Below are positions 25,995 to 34,318 of a stretch of 64,000 nucleotides of DNA, in pieces. The notes beneath the pieces were generated by a model. That model saw nothing but the letters and a program-made list of their open reading frames with translations, had not been told where the DNA came from and did not search any database. Position 1 is the first letter of the stretch. Each line of letters opens with the position of its first letter. Source of the DNA: Acidobacteriota bacterium. GTDB lineage: Bacteria; Acidobacteriota; Thermoanaerobaculia; Gp7-AA8. The DNA is taken from NCBI GenBank assembly GCA_003223645.1, contig QHVT01000004.1, positions 371,334 to 435,333 of the forward strand, read 5' to 3'. The translations under genes and the position numbers were made by a program.

Positions 25995-26907
25995 ACTTCC
26001 TCACGAGCTCGACCGCGACGAGGAGGTCGAAGACGATCATGTACATGCCGGCGTACACCTCCATCATCTTCGCGTGCCGCGGCGTCGGACGGAAGCGGTA
26101 CTGGAAGAAGCCGAAGAGGCAGACGGCGTAGAGCGCGACGAGCGCGACGTAGAACCAGCGCGATACGCCGAGGTGATGGCCGACGGAGGCGACGAGCGCG
26201 GTGTCGATGGCGCGGATGGCGAGGACGAGATATGCCGCGCCGAACGTGCCGAAGATTTTCGTGTACGACTCGACGCCGTCGATCTCCTGTTCCGGCGCGC
26301 GGATTTTGCGCGACACCTCCCAGTTGAACGTAACGAAGAAGCCGACGAACGCGTAGACCCAGAACCACGGCGGCGCGTCCCATGGCCAGCGCCGCGTCGC
26401 GAACGAGAACACGAGCAGCGACAGCAGCGGCATGACCAGCATGTGCGACGTCGCGTAGAGGAGGAAGTAGCGTTTCAGAAAATCGCGTGCGAAAAACTCG
26501 CGCAACATGAGCAGTGAGAAGCCGAAGGCGATCGCCCACGCGGTGAGCGCCTGCGGGCCGCGCAGCGCAGCGATGACGATTTCCATCGTGATCGCGATCC
26601 CGCCTGCGATTTTTAAATGACGCAGCGTGACGAGTCCGCGCTGCAGCACGCGGTTCGGGAAGTAGCGGCAGTCTTCTTCGTAGTCCTTGTGCTCGTCGAA
26701 GACACGGACGTGGAAGAAGAAGGAGACGAGCATCAGCATCCCCAGGAACGACCAGCGGTCGTAGTGCATCACGGGATGTTGCTTTGACAAGTGCTGCGTC
26801 AGCGCGAAGGCGAGGAATTGATTGGAGGAGTAGTACGTGAGGATGAGCAGGACGTTCGCGATCGGGGGGAAGCGCTCGTTGAGGTAGGCGAGGAAGTTCT
26901 TCAGCAC
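25981..26907 (-). CDS. UbiA-family prenyltransferase-like membrane protein
   Basis: 308 residues, about eight membrane helices. The loop FDEHKDYEEDCRYFPNRVLQ corresponds to the first Asp-rich motif of UbiA prenyltransferases (NDxxDxxxD type, with D-x3-D-x3-D spacing), which binds prenyl diphosphate through Mg. A second acidic cluster (KIRAPEQEIDGVESYTKIFG) sits where the second motif is expected, as in digeranylgeranylglyceryl phosphate and homogentisate transferases. Substrates are not determinable. The GTG start at 26907 overlaps the AMP-ligase stop by seven bases, and its 3' end overlaps the PEP-dikinase-like gene. Confidence 0.82.
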   Translation of the reverse strand: MLKNFLAYLNERFPPIANVLLILTYYSSNQFLAFALTQHLSKQHPVMHYDRWSFLGMLMLVSFFFHVRVFDEHKDYEEDCRYFPNRVLQRGLVTLRHLKIAGGIAITMEIVIAALRGPQALTAWAIAFGFSLLMLREFFARDFLKRYFLLYATSHMLVMPLLSLLVFSFATRRWPWDAPPWFWVYAFVGFFVTFNWEVSRKIRAPEQEIDGVESYTKIFGTFGAAYLVLAIRAIDTALVASVGHHLGVSRWFYVALVALYAVCLFGFFQYRFRPTPRHAKMMEVYAGMYMIVFDLLVAVELVRKYGLR

Positions 26908-28226
26908 AACTGCTCCCTCAACTTCGCGTAATCGATCTTCGAGTTGTGGCGAGGATCGACCGGCAGCGGCTCGCGCGTGACGATCACTTCGTCTGCATCG
27001 ACGCGCTTCTTCACATCCTCCGCAACATCTGCATCGCTTTCGATGACGACGATCAATCGCTCGTTCACGCCCACCGCCGCCACCCGCCGAATGCGTGCAT
27101 CGTCCCCGCGCGCTGCCTGCTCCACCAGTTGCGCGTGCACGGCCACACCGTTCCGCCAGATCGTCGAGTGCACGCGTCCGGCGATGCGAAAGCGTCCTTC
27201 TTCATCGAACCAGCCGGTGTCGCCCATGCGATGCCATTCGTTTTCAGACGCGACGTGCTCGCCGCGAATGAGCAGCTCTCCGACTTTGTCGTCGATCAAC
27301 TCCAGCTTCGCGTCAACACCGTTAACGATGCGTCCCGCGAGATAGCCGCGACCTCCCGCCGCCAGCCGCTCCCGCGCCTCGATGTGCGCCACCGGCTCCG
27401 CCTCGGACGATCCGTACGCGATCACGATCTCCGCGTCCGGCCACGCGGCGATCCACGCGCGCAGCTGCGCGTCCGTGACCGGCGCGCCGCCGGTGAGAAT
27501 GCGGCGGAAGCGCGGGCGATCTGCGAGCGCCGCGAGCTTGTCGAAGAGCGGAGGCGAAGCCGTGGCGGTGGTGGCGTTTTTCGCTGCGCGTGCGACGAGC
27601 TGCGGATCCAGCGCGTCAATGCGTTTGAGGTCGATCGGCGGAATGATCGTCGTGACGCCCAGCGCGAGATTGTTCAGCGCGAAGATCGGAAACGTGCAGA
27701 GATCGACGTCGCCTTCTTTCGGAGGAAACGCCTCTGCGAGCCGCTCGTGCTGCGCGATCAGGATGCGATGCGTGCGGATCACTTGTTTCGGCGTTCCGCT
27801 GGAGCCGGTGGTAAACGTGACGATCGCGGCGTCCTGTGGAGCGGCGGCCGCTCTCGGCCGCCGGTTCGTCGCGAGAGGTCGGCGGCCGAGGGCGGCCGCC
27901 GCTCCACAGGATACGAGACGAACGATCTGGCTCTTCCAGGTACCGACCCAATGATCCGGTGCGGCCGCGCGCGCGAGTTGGATCATGCGTCGCAGGCCCA
28001 CCCACGGATCGATGAACACGGCGACGCCGCCGGCGTTGAGGACGCCGAGGAGCGAGGCGTAGAGATCGATCGACATCGGCAGCATCAGCATCACGCGGCC
28101 GCGGGCGTGAATGCGCTCCACCCGCTCCCACAACTCGGCGAACGTGATCGCGCGCTTGCCGTCGTAAAAGGCGATCCGCTCCGGATGCGCGCGTGCGGCG
28201 TCGCGGAAGAGCGCGGCTGCGTTCAC
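26901..28226 (-). CDS. AMP-dependent synthetase/ligase (OleC-like), with in-frame palindrome
   Basis: 441 residues from a GTG at 28226 (GTGA overlap with the acyltransferase stop). ANL-family motifs: P-loop TFTTGSSGTPK, YGSSEAEPVAH, MGDTGWFDEEGRFRIAGR with the hinge region, and a C-terminal LPVDPRHNSKIDYAKL that places the adenylation lysine. The PVDPRHNSKI ending resembles OleC/long-chain fatty acid ligases. It would activate a carboxylic acid as acyl-AMP and perhaps CoA ester. About 25 residues (SCGAAAALGRR... to PRAAAAPQD) directly before the P-loop motif are encoded by palindrome A4 and are not family sequence. Shorter than typical 500-550-residue members. Confidence 0.85.
   Translation of the reverse strand: MNAAALFRDAARAHPERIAFYDGKRAITFAELWERVERIHARGRVMLMLPMSIDLYASLLGVLNAGGVAVFIDPWVGLRRMIQLARAAAPDHWVGTWKSQIVRLVSCGAAAALGRRPLATNRRPRAAAAPQDAAIVTFTTGSSGTPKQVIRTHRILIAQHERLAEAFPPKEGDVDLCTFPIFALNNLALGVTTIIPPIDLKRIDALDPQLVARAAKNATTATASPPLFDKLAALADRPRFRRILTGGAPVTDAQLRAWIAAWPDAEIVIAYGSSEAEPVAHIEARERLAAGGRGYLAGRIVNGVDAKLELIDDKVGELLIRGEHVASENEWHRMGDTGWFDEEGRFRIAGRVHSTIWRNGVAVHAQLVEQAARGDDARIRRVAAVGVNERLIVVIESDADVAEDVKKRVDADEVIVTREPLPVDPRHNSKIDYAKLREQLC
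27836..27907. repeat. Palindromic element A4, in frame in the AMP-ligase gene
   Basis: A 72-bp family A palindrome: GTGGAGCGGCGGCCGCTCTC ... GAGGGCGGCCGCCGCTCCAC. Symmetry extends outward a few bases (TCCT before, AGGA after). No stop in the coding frame. Confidence 0.92.
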
Positions 28227-29041
28227 AGTGTGTAGAGATAGTACTCGCGGAACGTGACGCCGTGGCCGGCGTCCATCGACTGCGACGCGTTCCCCTCGTG
28301 CATCAGGCAGTGGTTCGCGGTCGGACGTCCCATCGCCAGCGCGCTCGCGTACGCGCGGTGCAACAGCGCCCATCCGACGTATCCACGCCGGTGCGCGGGC
28401 ACGATGCCGATCGTCTTGTAGTCGACGACGCCCGGCTTCGCGTCCGGATACGCGAACAGAAATCCGACTTCGTCTCCGTTCGCATCCAGCGCAAAGAGCA
28501 CGAGCTCGGGGACGAGCAGGCGCTCGATTCCGGCATACAGCTTCAGGAATTCTTCGCGCGCGATATCGAAGTAAAAACGATTGCCTTTGAAAATCTCCAG
28601 CGACAGACGCCACACCAGCGTCAGCTCTTCTTCGACGCGCGACGCGTCGAATGAGCGGAAGCGATAGCCGCGCTGCAGCGCGCGCGCATGCATCGCGGCT
28701 AACTGGTCTATCAAGGGCGTGACGTCGTCGATGCGTTTCGACGAATAGCGCTCGATCACTTCGAACGGCGACCACAGCTCCGCGTAGTACGGCGGGTTCA
28801 CCGGCTCGAGAAGAAACGGCGGATCGTCGAACGGCCCTACGTTCACGCGGTAGCGATGCCACGTGTCGCCGTCCATCGGTCCGACCACCTGCGTCGCGCC
28901 TTGCGCGCGCAGCGACGCTGCCGCTTCGCGCAAGAGCGCCTGCACTTTTTCGGGCTCGTTCGCCGCTTCGAAAAATCCGATGACGCCGAGATCGGCGCGC
29001 AACATCGCGGTGCAACGCGCGGCAGTGTTCTCGAAAATCAC
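28223..29041 (-). CDS. GNAT-fold acyltransferase
   Basis: 272 residues, GTG start at 29041. VVGPMDGDTWHRYRVN, LFALDANGDEVGFLFAYPD and VDYKTIGIVPAHRRGYVGWALLHRAY (the acyl-CoA pyrophosphate loop) mark a GNAT-type fold with an N-terminal half-domain, similar to enzymes that acylate or aminoacylate lipids and peptides. It ends REYYLYTL, as such proteins often do. First gene of the four-gene unit with AMP-ligase, UbiA and PEP-dikinase-like. The region upstream is a nested repeat (families E and C), so the native start could have been displaced. Substrate unknown. Confidence 0.78.
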   Translation of the reverse strand: MIFENTAARCTAMLRADLGVIGFFEAANEPEKVQALLREAAASLRAQGATQVVGPMDGDTWHRYRVNVGPFDDPPFLLEPVNPPYYAELWSPFEVIERYSSKRIDDVTPLIDQLAAMHARALQRGYRFRSFDASRVEEELTLVWRLSLEIFKGNRFYFDIAREEFLKLYAGIERLLVPELVLFALDANGDEVGFLFAYPDAKPGVVDYKTIGIVPAHRRGYVGWALLHRAYASALAMGRPTANHCLMHEGNASQSMDAGHGVTFREYYLYTL

Positions 29042-29042
29042 G

Positions 29043-29176
29043 ATCCCTCATCCGCCCTTCGGGCACCTTGTCCCCGAACGCCGAGGAGAGCGGGCGTCCC
29101 GCCCGCCCCCGGGAGGCGGGCAGGATGCCCGCTCTCCTCGACGCAGGGAGGGGGTGGCCGAAGGGCGGGCGAGGGG
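29043..29176. repeat. Nested repeat: family E hairpin split by palindrome C2
   Basis: Outer arms CCCTCATCCGCCCTTCGGGC and GCCGAAGGGCGGGCGAGGGG are complementary. Within them, 29085-29137 is a complete family C palindrome apparently identical to the one inside the PEP-dikinase-like gene. It lies between the zinc-ribbon gene's stop (29184) and the acyltransferase start. Confidence 0.88.
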
Positions 29177-29183
29177 TCGAACT

Positions 29184-29396
29184 TCACGGCTTGTCGTCGA
29201 CGCTTTCGTGTCCCTCGTACGACGCGGCGAGACAGTCGCGGCAGATCAGCGGCCCCGGCTTCGCACCGGGACGCGGCACCCAGCCGTGTCGATGCACCGC
29301 GGCCTCGAACGAGCGGATGTACTCGTCGGGAATCTCGCCGACCACTTCGTCCACGACGTCACAGTCGCCGCACTGCAGGACCACCCGGCCTTCCAT
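29184..29396 (-). CDS. Small zinc-ribbon protein, unknown function
   Basis: 70 residues from the ATG at 29396 with GAGGAA upstream; an earlier in-frame ATG lies in repeat D3 and was rejected. Two CxxC pairs (LQCGDCD and LICRDCLAA) about 37 residues apart suggest one zinc ribbon. The middle part (EIPDEYIRSFEAAVHRHGW) looks helical. I do not recognise a family. It is downstream of the M49-like peptidase gene. Confidence 0.7.
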   Translation of the reverse strand: MEGRVVLQCGDCDVVDEVVGEIPDEYIRSFEAAVHRHGWVPRPGAKPGPLICRDCLAASYEGHESVDDKP

Positions 29397-29400
29397 ATGT

Positions 29401-29484
29401 TCCTCGGTTACGCGGTTGCGCAGTCCCGCAGTTGCTCGGCGAAACCAATGCCGCGCAACTGAGTAACCGCGCAACTGAGCAACT
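29401..29484. repeat. Word-type hairpin element, family D (copy 3)
   Basis: CCTCGGTTACGCGGTTGCGC and the opposed GCGCAACTGAGTAACCGCGC. Starts at the Shine-Dalgarno of the zinc-ribbon gene and ends at the stop codon of the M49-like peptidase. Confidence 0.88.
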
Positions 29485-31182
29485 TCACTTCTCTCCCGCC
29501 CCCGCGAACACGGGGTTGATGTCGACCGGGATGTCGCTCAGCTTTGCGATCACGCCCTGCATTTCCGGCGTCGAGACGCCGTACTTGTCGAGGAGGCGCT
29601 GCGCGCGCGCGAAGTCGCCGGTGGCTTCGATCGTCAGGAGCTCCGTGCCGAGGGACTTCACGCCGTCGCGATATTTCGCGGCGTCGATCGTGTAGGTGCC
29701 GTCGCCTTTCGGCGTGACCGCGCCTTTCTCGCGCAGCCAGTTCCACTGCACCGCCGTTCCGCGTCCGTGTGCCTCGCCGATGCCGAAGCGCATCGAGCGG
29801 AACATGAGGCCGGTGTACGTCGCCCACAGCTGCCGCTCGTCGAACGTCGAGAGCAGCTTGTGGTCGCGCGCGTAGAGGACGTTCCACAGTCCGATGACGT
29901 CGGCCTTGCACTCTTCGATGGTCGAGTAGAGGTTCTTGAGCAGCGTGCGCGAGTCGACGCGCTTGCCGGAGCCGGCCGGATCGGGAATCAGTCCCGGGCC
30001 GAGGCCGTGCGAGAGCTCGTGGAAGAGCGTGGTGTTGAAGTAGGCGTCGAACGAGATCGCGTCGCGCAGCGCCGGCTCGAGGATGCGCATCGCCACCGGC
30101 TTGCCGCTCTGACGGAACTTCGCGTCCATCACGTTCTTGAGCAGGACCTTCTTCGAGCCCTTCATCTCGCGCACGGCTTCGTCGTTCGGCAGATTGAAGG
30201 CCGACGTCTGGACGCCACGGCGCGCGTCGCCGGCGGTGTAAATCTCCTGCACGACTTTGATCGGCGACGACGTGCCGCGATTGGGATTCTTGTATTCGTC
30301 CGGCTCGGGGAGGTTCTTCTCCATGTCCGGCAGGTGCTGCGCGTACGCCGCGAGCTTGTCGCTCTCCGGCTTGTCGACGACGTTCACGAACGACTCGAAC
30401 GACGCCTTGTAGTTGAAGAGGTTGTCCTCGTAGACCTCGTACGGTCCGATGACGACTTCGATCGGGCTCTCGAGGTCCATCCAGGCGATGTCGCTGTCGC
30501 GATAGTTGTCCTTCAGGAACGCGTCGCCGAGCTTGGTCAGGTAATTCTTCAGCGACGGACTCGTCGTCAGCGCCGCGGCTTCGCGCAGCTTCGCGGCCGC
30601 CTGCATAAGAAGGTCTCGATACTGCTGCGAGTACGGAATCGTCTTCAGGTTCGCGCCGTCGCGGCGGACGACGGTGAAGAGTCCTTCCAGCGCTTCCTTC
30701 TGATCGGGATGCGCGGCGACGTACTTTTCGAATTCAGCTTTCGTCAGATCGGCCGGATAGAACGCCGCGCCTTCCGGCTTCTTCGTGAACGGCGCGATGA
30801 ACGCTTCGTCCTGCGCGAGGCGGTCCCACTTTCCTTTGTTGACGACGAAGTATTCGTATCCGGCGCGATCGAGATCGGATGCCGTCGACTGCGCTTTCAG
30901 TTTGTCGCGCAGCGCGGGATTGTCTTCGGACACCTGCCGCCAGTAGATCTCGTCGATGAATTGCGAGGCTTCAATGAGCTTCGCGACGACCTGCTGCTCT
31001 TCGGCATTGAGGAGCGAGTGGTCGTAGTCGACGACCGTCTTCGGCAGTTGCGCGAGACGGTGCGGAACGTCTTGTTTGATCTCCAATTTTCCGGAGCTCT
31101 CCTGCGGCGTTGCAGGCGCGCTGGTTTCGGTTTTCTGGCAGGCGGCGGCGAAAAGAGCGAGCGCGAACAGCAGCTTCTTCAT
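29485..31182 (-). CDS. M49-like (dipeptidyl-peptidase III family) lipoprotein metallopeptidase
   Basis: 565 residues from the ATG at 31182. MKKLLFALALFAAACQK is a lipoprotein signal with Cys15 as the lipidation site. The zinc site is FHELSHGLGPG (HExxH) with a downstream EECKAD supplying the third ligand, as in the bacterial DPP III-like group often annotated 'Zn-dependent hydrolase'. The remainder is helical, with LPEPDEYKNPNRGTSSPIKV before the active site. It probably cleaves peptides in the periplasm. Divergent from the FHA gene, 43 bp between starts. Confidence 0.85.
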   Translation of the reverse strand: MKKLLFALALFAAACQKTETSAPATPQESSGKLEIKQDVPHRLAQLPKTVVDYDHSLLNAEEQQVVAKLIEASQFIDEIYWRQVSEDNPALRDKLKAQSTASDLDRAGYEYFVVNKGKWDRLAQDEAFIAPFTKKPEGAAFYPADLTKAEFEKYVAAHPDQKEALEGLFTVVRRDGANLKTIPYSQQYRDLLMQAAAKLREAAALTTSPSLKNYLTKLGDAFLKDNYRDSDIAWMDLESPIEVVIGPYEVYEDNLFNYKASFESFVNVVDKPESDKLAAYAQHLPDMEKNLPEPDEYKNPNRGTSSPIKVVQEIYTAGDARRGVQTSAFNLPNDEAVREMKGSKKVLLKNVMDAKFRQSGKPVAMRILEPALRDAISFDAYFNTTLFHELSHGLGPGLIPDPAGSGKRVDSRTLLKNLYSTIEECKADVIGLWNVLYARDHKLLSTFDERQLWATYTGLMFRSMRFGIGEAHGRGTAVQWNWLREKGAVTPKGDGTYTIDAAKYRDGVKSLGTELLTIEATGDFARAQRLLDKYGVSTPEMQGVIAKLSDIPVDINPVFAGAGEK

Positions 31183-31225
31183 GACAGTGCGGATTCTATG
31201 CGCGACTCGTGCTAACTTTTCGCCC

Positions 31226-31807
31226 GTGATCATTGAATGTCCGAGCTGCCACTCCAAGTATCAATACGACGAAGAGCGGTTCGAACGAAAACCGTCGAAG
31301 AAGATCAAGTGCGCGAAGTGCGCGAACATCTTCGACATTCACAACCCCGCCTTCGCGCCGAAGCCCGCGCCGTCCGCGCCGGTGGGCGACCGTACGTTCG
31401 CCGGCAACACGCAGCGGCCGAAGATGCCGGTCGACACGACCGAACAGTCGCCGCTGCCGAGTCCGCGCGACACCGGTAAGAGCGAGCCGCTCAAGCTTCC
31501 GGTCGGACGCCGCCTGTCGCTGGCCGTGCTCGACGGCCCCGACGCCGGCATGGTGTATCGCATCGAGAAGCCGCGCATCAGCATTGGACGCGCGAGCGCC
31601 GATCTCACGCTCAATGACACGGAAGCCTCGCGCCTCCACGCCGCGATCGAAGTGCGCGATCAGCTCATCATGCTGAACGATCTCGGCTCGACCAACGGCA
31701 CGCTGATCGGCGGCGAGAAGATCCTCGGCGCGACGGAGATCGGCGACAAAGCGGAGTTCCAGGTCGGCGCGACGACGCTGATGTTGATCGTCACGGAAGA
31801 TGGGTAA
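31226..31807 (+). CDS. Zinc-ribbon plus FHA-domain protein
   Basis: 193 residues from a GTG at 31226. An N-terminal MJ0042-type zinc ribbon (CPSCHSKYQYDEERF ... IKCAKCANIFDI, residues 4-36) is followed by a Pro/Ser-rich linker, and then an FHA domain (about 105-190) with ISIGRASADLTLNDTEASRLHA and LNDLGSTNGTLIGGEKI. FHA domains bind phosphothreonine, so this may be read out by Ser/Thr kinases such as the one at 48904-51180. Followed directly by hairpin D4 and the polysaccharide exporter permease. Confidence 0.88.
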   Translation: MIIECPSCHSKYQYDEERFERKPSKKIKCAKCANIFDIHNPAFAPKPAPSAPVGDRTFAGNTQRPKMPVDTTEQSPLPSPRDTGKSEPLKLPVGRRLSLAVLDGPDAGMVYRIEKPRISIGRASADLTLNDTEASRLHAAIEVRDQLIMLNDLGSTNGTLIGGEKILGATEIGDKAEFQVGATTLMLIVTEDG

Positions 31808-31885
31808 GTCGGTTGCGCGGTTACGCAGTCTCGCGGTTACGCAGCGCCGCGAGACTGAGCGACCGCGCAACTGCGCAACTGCACT
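31808..31885. repeat. Word-type hairpin element, family D (copy 4)
   Basis: GTCGGTTGCGCGGTTACGCA on the left and GACCGCGCAACTGCGCAACT on the right. Begins at the FHA stop codon and ends at the GTG of the ABC permease. Confidence 0.88.
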
Positions 31886-32677
31886 GTGAACGACCTCGCG
31901 ACTCTTCTCCGCCACCGCCAGCTCATCGCGGCGCTGACCGCGCGCGATCTGAAAGCCCGCTATCGCGGCTCGCTCCTCGGCTATTTCTGGTCGCTGGCCA
32001 ATCCGCTGCTGCTGCTCGCGGTCTACACGCTCGTTTTCACAAAGTTCTTTCCGACGCAGGGAGTACAGCCGTTTCCTCTCTTTCTTTTCTCCGGAATTTT
32101 GCCGTGGACGTTTTTCGCGGCGGCGGTACTGGAGTCGACGAACTCGATCTCTTCGAACGCGGGCCTCATCAAGAAGGTGATGTTTCCGGCCGAGGCGCTG
32201 CCGATCGTGGTCGTGCTCTCGCACCTCGTGCACTTCGCGCTGGCGGTGCCGATCCTGCTTGCGGCGATCGGCATCTTCGCCGCGCTCGGAAAGTTCACGA
32301 TCAGCGCGACGATCCTCTTCGCGCCGCTGTTGATGCTGCTGCAGACGCTGTTCGTCGCCGGCGTGGCGATGACGGTGTCGTCGGCGGCGGTGCTGTTCCG
32401 CGACCTGCGCGACATCATCACCAACCTCCTGCAGCTCGGCTTCTTCGTCACGCCGATCATCTATACGATCGACAGGGTGCAGAGCCCCGTGCTGCGCGCG
32501 CTCCTGCGCATCAACCCGATGACGCCCTTCATCCTCGCCTACCAGGACGTCTTCTTCTTCGGCCGCGCGCCGAGCACGCCCGACACGGTGCTCATCCTCG
32601 CCTACTCGACGTTGTCGCTGCTGACCGGCTTTTTCGTCTTCAATCGTTTGCGGGACACGTTGGCGGAAGCCATTTAG
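31886..32677 (+). CDS. ABC-2 type permease for polysaccharide export (Wzm-like)
   Basis: 263 residues with six membrane helices and the cytoplasmic N-terminus ARDLKARYRGSLLGYFWSLANP, the signature of Wzm/TagG/KpsM-type permeases that move O-antigen or other surface glycans across the inner membrane. The matching ATPase (Wzt-like) is at 34319-35716, with an oppositely oriented gene and a repeat between them. No glycosyltransferases are in this window, so the glycan is unknown. GTG start at 31886, directly after repeat D4, with no clear Shine-Dalgarno. Confidence 0.92.
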   Translation: MNDLATLLRHRQLIAALTARDLKARYRGSLLGYFWSLANPLLLLAVYTLVFTKFFPTQGVQPFPLFLFSGILPWTFFAAAVLESTNSISSNAGLIKKVMFPAEALPIVVVLSHLVHFALAVPILLAAIGIFAALGKFTISATILFAPLLMLLQTLFVAGVAMTVSSAAVLFRDLRDIITNLLQLGFFVTPIIYTIDRVQSPVLRALLRINPMTPFILAYQDVFFFGRAPSTPDTVLILAYSTLSLLTGFFVFNRLRDTLAEAI

Positions 32678-32693
32678 CTTCTCGCCAAAATCT

Positions 32694-32730
32694 GTGGAGC
32701 GGCGGCCGCCACGGGCGGCTGCGTGGATTG
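32694..32730. repeat. Partial palindromic element A6
   Basis: GTGGAGCGGCGGCCGCCACG begins 17 bp after the permease stop and matches the left arm of family A; the right arm is missing. Bases to 32822 show nothing I recognise. Confidence 0.7.
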
Positions 32731-32822
32731 CTCCGCCTCGCGGCATGCTTGTCGCCACGTCACGACCTGCGACTTCGAGCGGCGCAACGCGCCTGAGATC
32801 GTCGTTTCTGCCGCGCAGGCTC

Positions 32823-34262
32823 CTAGTGCCGCACCGCCCGCCCGCGCTGCGGTTGCGGCGGCGGCGCGGCGAGGATGGTCACGTACATCGTCGTCGACGG
32901 CTGCCCCGGCTCGTCGACCAGCGTGGCGGTGATGGCCGCGGTTCCGGGCGCGAGCGCGTCGATCGCGAAGCTCGCTTGATGATCGACGATGATCGATGAC
33001 GGGACGCGGACGAGCGACGCGTTTTGCGTCGTGAGCGCAACGCGCTGCGGGCCGTCAGGCGAGGGATCGATGTGCAGCGCGACGGTGACGGACTGCTTCT
33101 CGCGCACGCTCACGCTGCGCGACTCGAACCACGGAAGCGGATGCGCGACGACCGCGTCGTCGTTGACGATCGTGATCGTGACGGGCGAGCCTTCGATCGT
33201 CATCGCCGGTCCGGCGGAGCGGACGAATTGCAGCGAGAACGTCTCGTCCGCCTCGGGAGTGGTGTCGCCGACGATCTGCACGAGGAAGTCGCCGCGCGTC
33301 GCGCCGGCGGGAATCGTGATCTGTCCCTGCATCACGTAGCCGTCCGGCGCGAGCCAGTCGCTCACGCGCATCGCCGTGCCTTCGTACAGCGTCCACCAGA
33401 AATCGACCGGCTGCGAGAACGTGCGCGAGAGCGTCACCGGAATCTTGAGCAGTGTCATCCCGCTGTCGCCTTCGACGACGCGCACGCTGCCGACGCTCGT
33501 CGCGCGCGGCGCCACGTCGTCTTCCACGATGTGAATGTCCACGCTGTCCATCACGGCGTTCTTCAGCAACGCGAGTCCGGTGTAACACTCGAGCCAGAGA
33601 TAGTGATACGAGTCGCCGTTGTAGACGTCGTCGTCGATCACCGGAATCGTGACCGGCTTGATCGTTTCGCCCGGCTCGAACGTCACGCTGCCCTCGACGA
33701 TGCTCAGGTTGCGATCGACGCTGCCTGACGACGGATAACCGGTGCGATAGTCGACGGTCACGCGGCGGCTCGTGTCGCCGGTGCGTTTGAGCCTCACCGT
33801 CACGCTGCCCGCGGTTTCGGCGACCGTGTACGACGCATTCTCGGACGCCACGACCGCGAGCGGCTCGGCTGCCATGACGACGGAGCCCTGCCACGCCGCG
33901 GTGCCGCCGTCATTCGTCACCGTGACGTCGACGCGATGCATGCCCGGCGTTGTGAAGGCGTGTGTCGTCGATGCTGCGCCGGTCTGCGTCGACGTCTGCC
34001 CGTCGTCAAACGTCCATTTCACGACGTCGCACGCGCGGATGTCGTACGGATGGCATTGGTAGTACCACGGATAACACGACTGCACTTTCTGGAGCCTGAG
34101 CGCGACCGCGCGTCCGGCGAAACAGGGGTCGGACGGAGCGCAATACGGAAGGACGAGCGTCATTCCATCGCCGCTCGGCTTGAGGCCGGGACAGCTTTGT
34201 GCGCGCGACTCTCCAACGAACAGCAACGCGGCGGAGAGCAGTACGAGCACGCGCATTCTCAT
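32823..34262 (-). CDS. Secreted PKD/Calx-beta domain protein
   Basis: 479 residues from the ATG at 34262; a signal peptide of about 22 residues (LVLLSAALLFVGESRAQ). A cysteine-rich N-terminal part with a PKD-like repeat (VVKWTFDDGQTSTQTG ... AFTTPGMHRVDVTVTNDG) is followed by at least two Calx-beta domains (ASYTVAETAGSVTVRLKRTG; VRVVEGDSGMTLLKIPVTLS) with the DDD/DETF calcium-type loops, and a final Ig-like part ending in a Pro-rich tail. Such proteins are usually extracellular adhesins or cell-surface modules. It sits antisense between the two halves of the ABC exporter and is divergent from the Wzt gene. Confidence 0.85.
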   Translation of the reverse strand: MRMRVLVLLSAALLFVGESRAQSCPGLKPSGDGMTLVLPYCAPSDPCFAGRAVALRLQKVQSCYPWYYQCHPYDIRACDVVKWTFDDGQTSTQTGAASTTHAFTTPGMHRVDVTVTNDGGTAAWQGSVVMAAEPLAVVASENASYTVAETAGSVTVRLKRTGDTSRRVTVDYRTGYPSSGSVDRNLSIVEGSVTFEPGETIKPVTIPVIDDDVYNGDSYHYLWLECYTGLALLKNAVMDSVDIHIVEDDVAPRATSVGSVRVVEGDSGMTLLKIPVTLSRTFSQPVDFWWTLYEGTAMRVSDWLAPDGYVMQGQITIPAGATRGDFLVQIVGDTTPEADETFSLQFVRSAGPAMTIEGSPVTITIVNDDAVVAHPLPWFESRSVSVREKQSVTVALHIDPSPDGPQRVALTTQNASLVRVPSSIIVDHQASFAIDALAPGTAAITATLVDEPGQPSTTMYVTILAAPPPQPQRGRAVRH

Positions 34263-34318
34263 GTTCGTGAGTACGCGCCGCCGCGCGCGAGCGTCCATGC
34301 ACCGCTAGAATCGTCACA

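Noticed and set aside
32731-32822. Possible decayed gene after element A6
   Set aside because: No recognisable motif in any frame; left unassigned.
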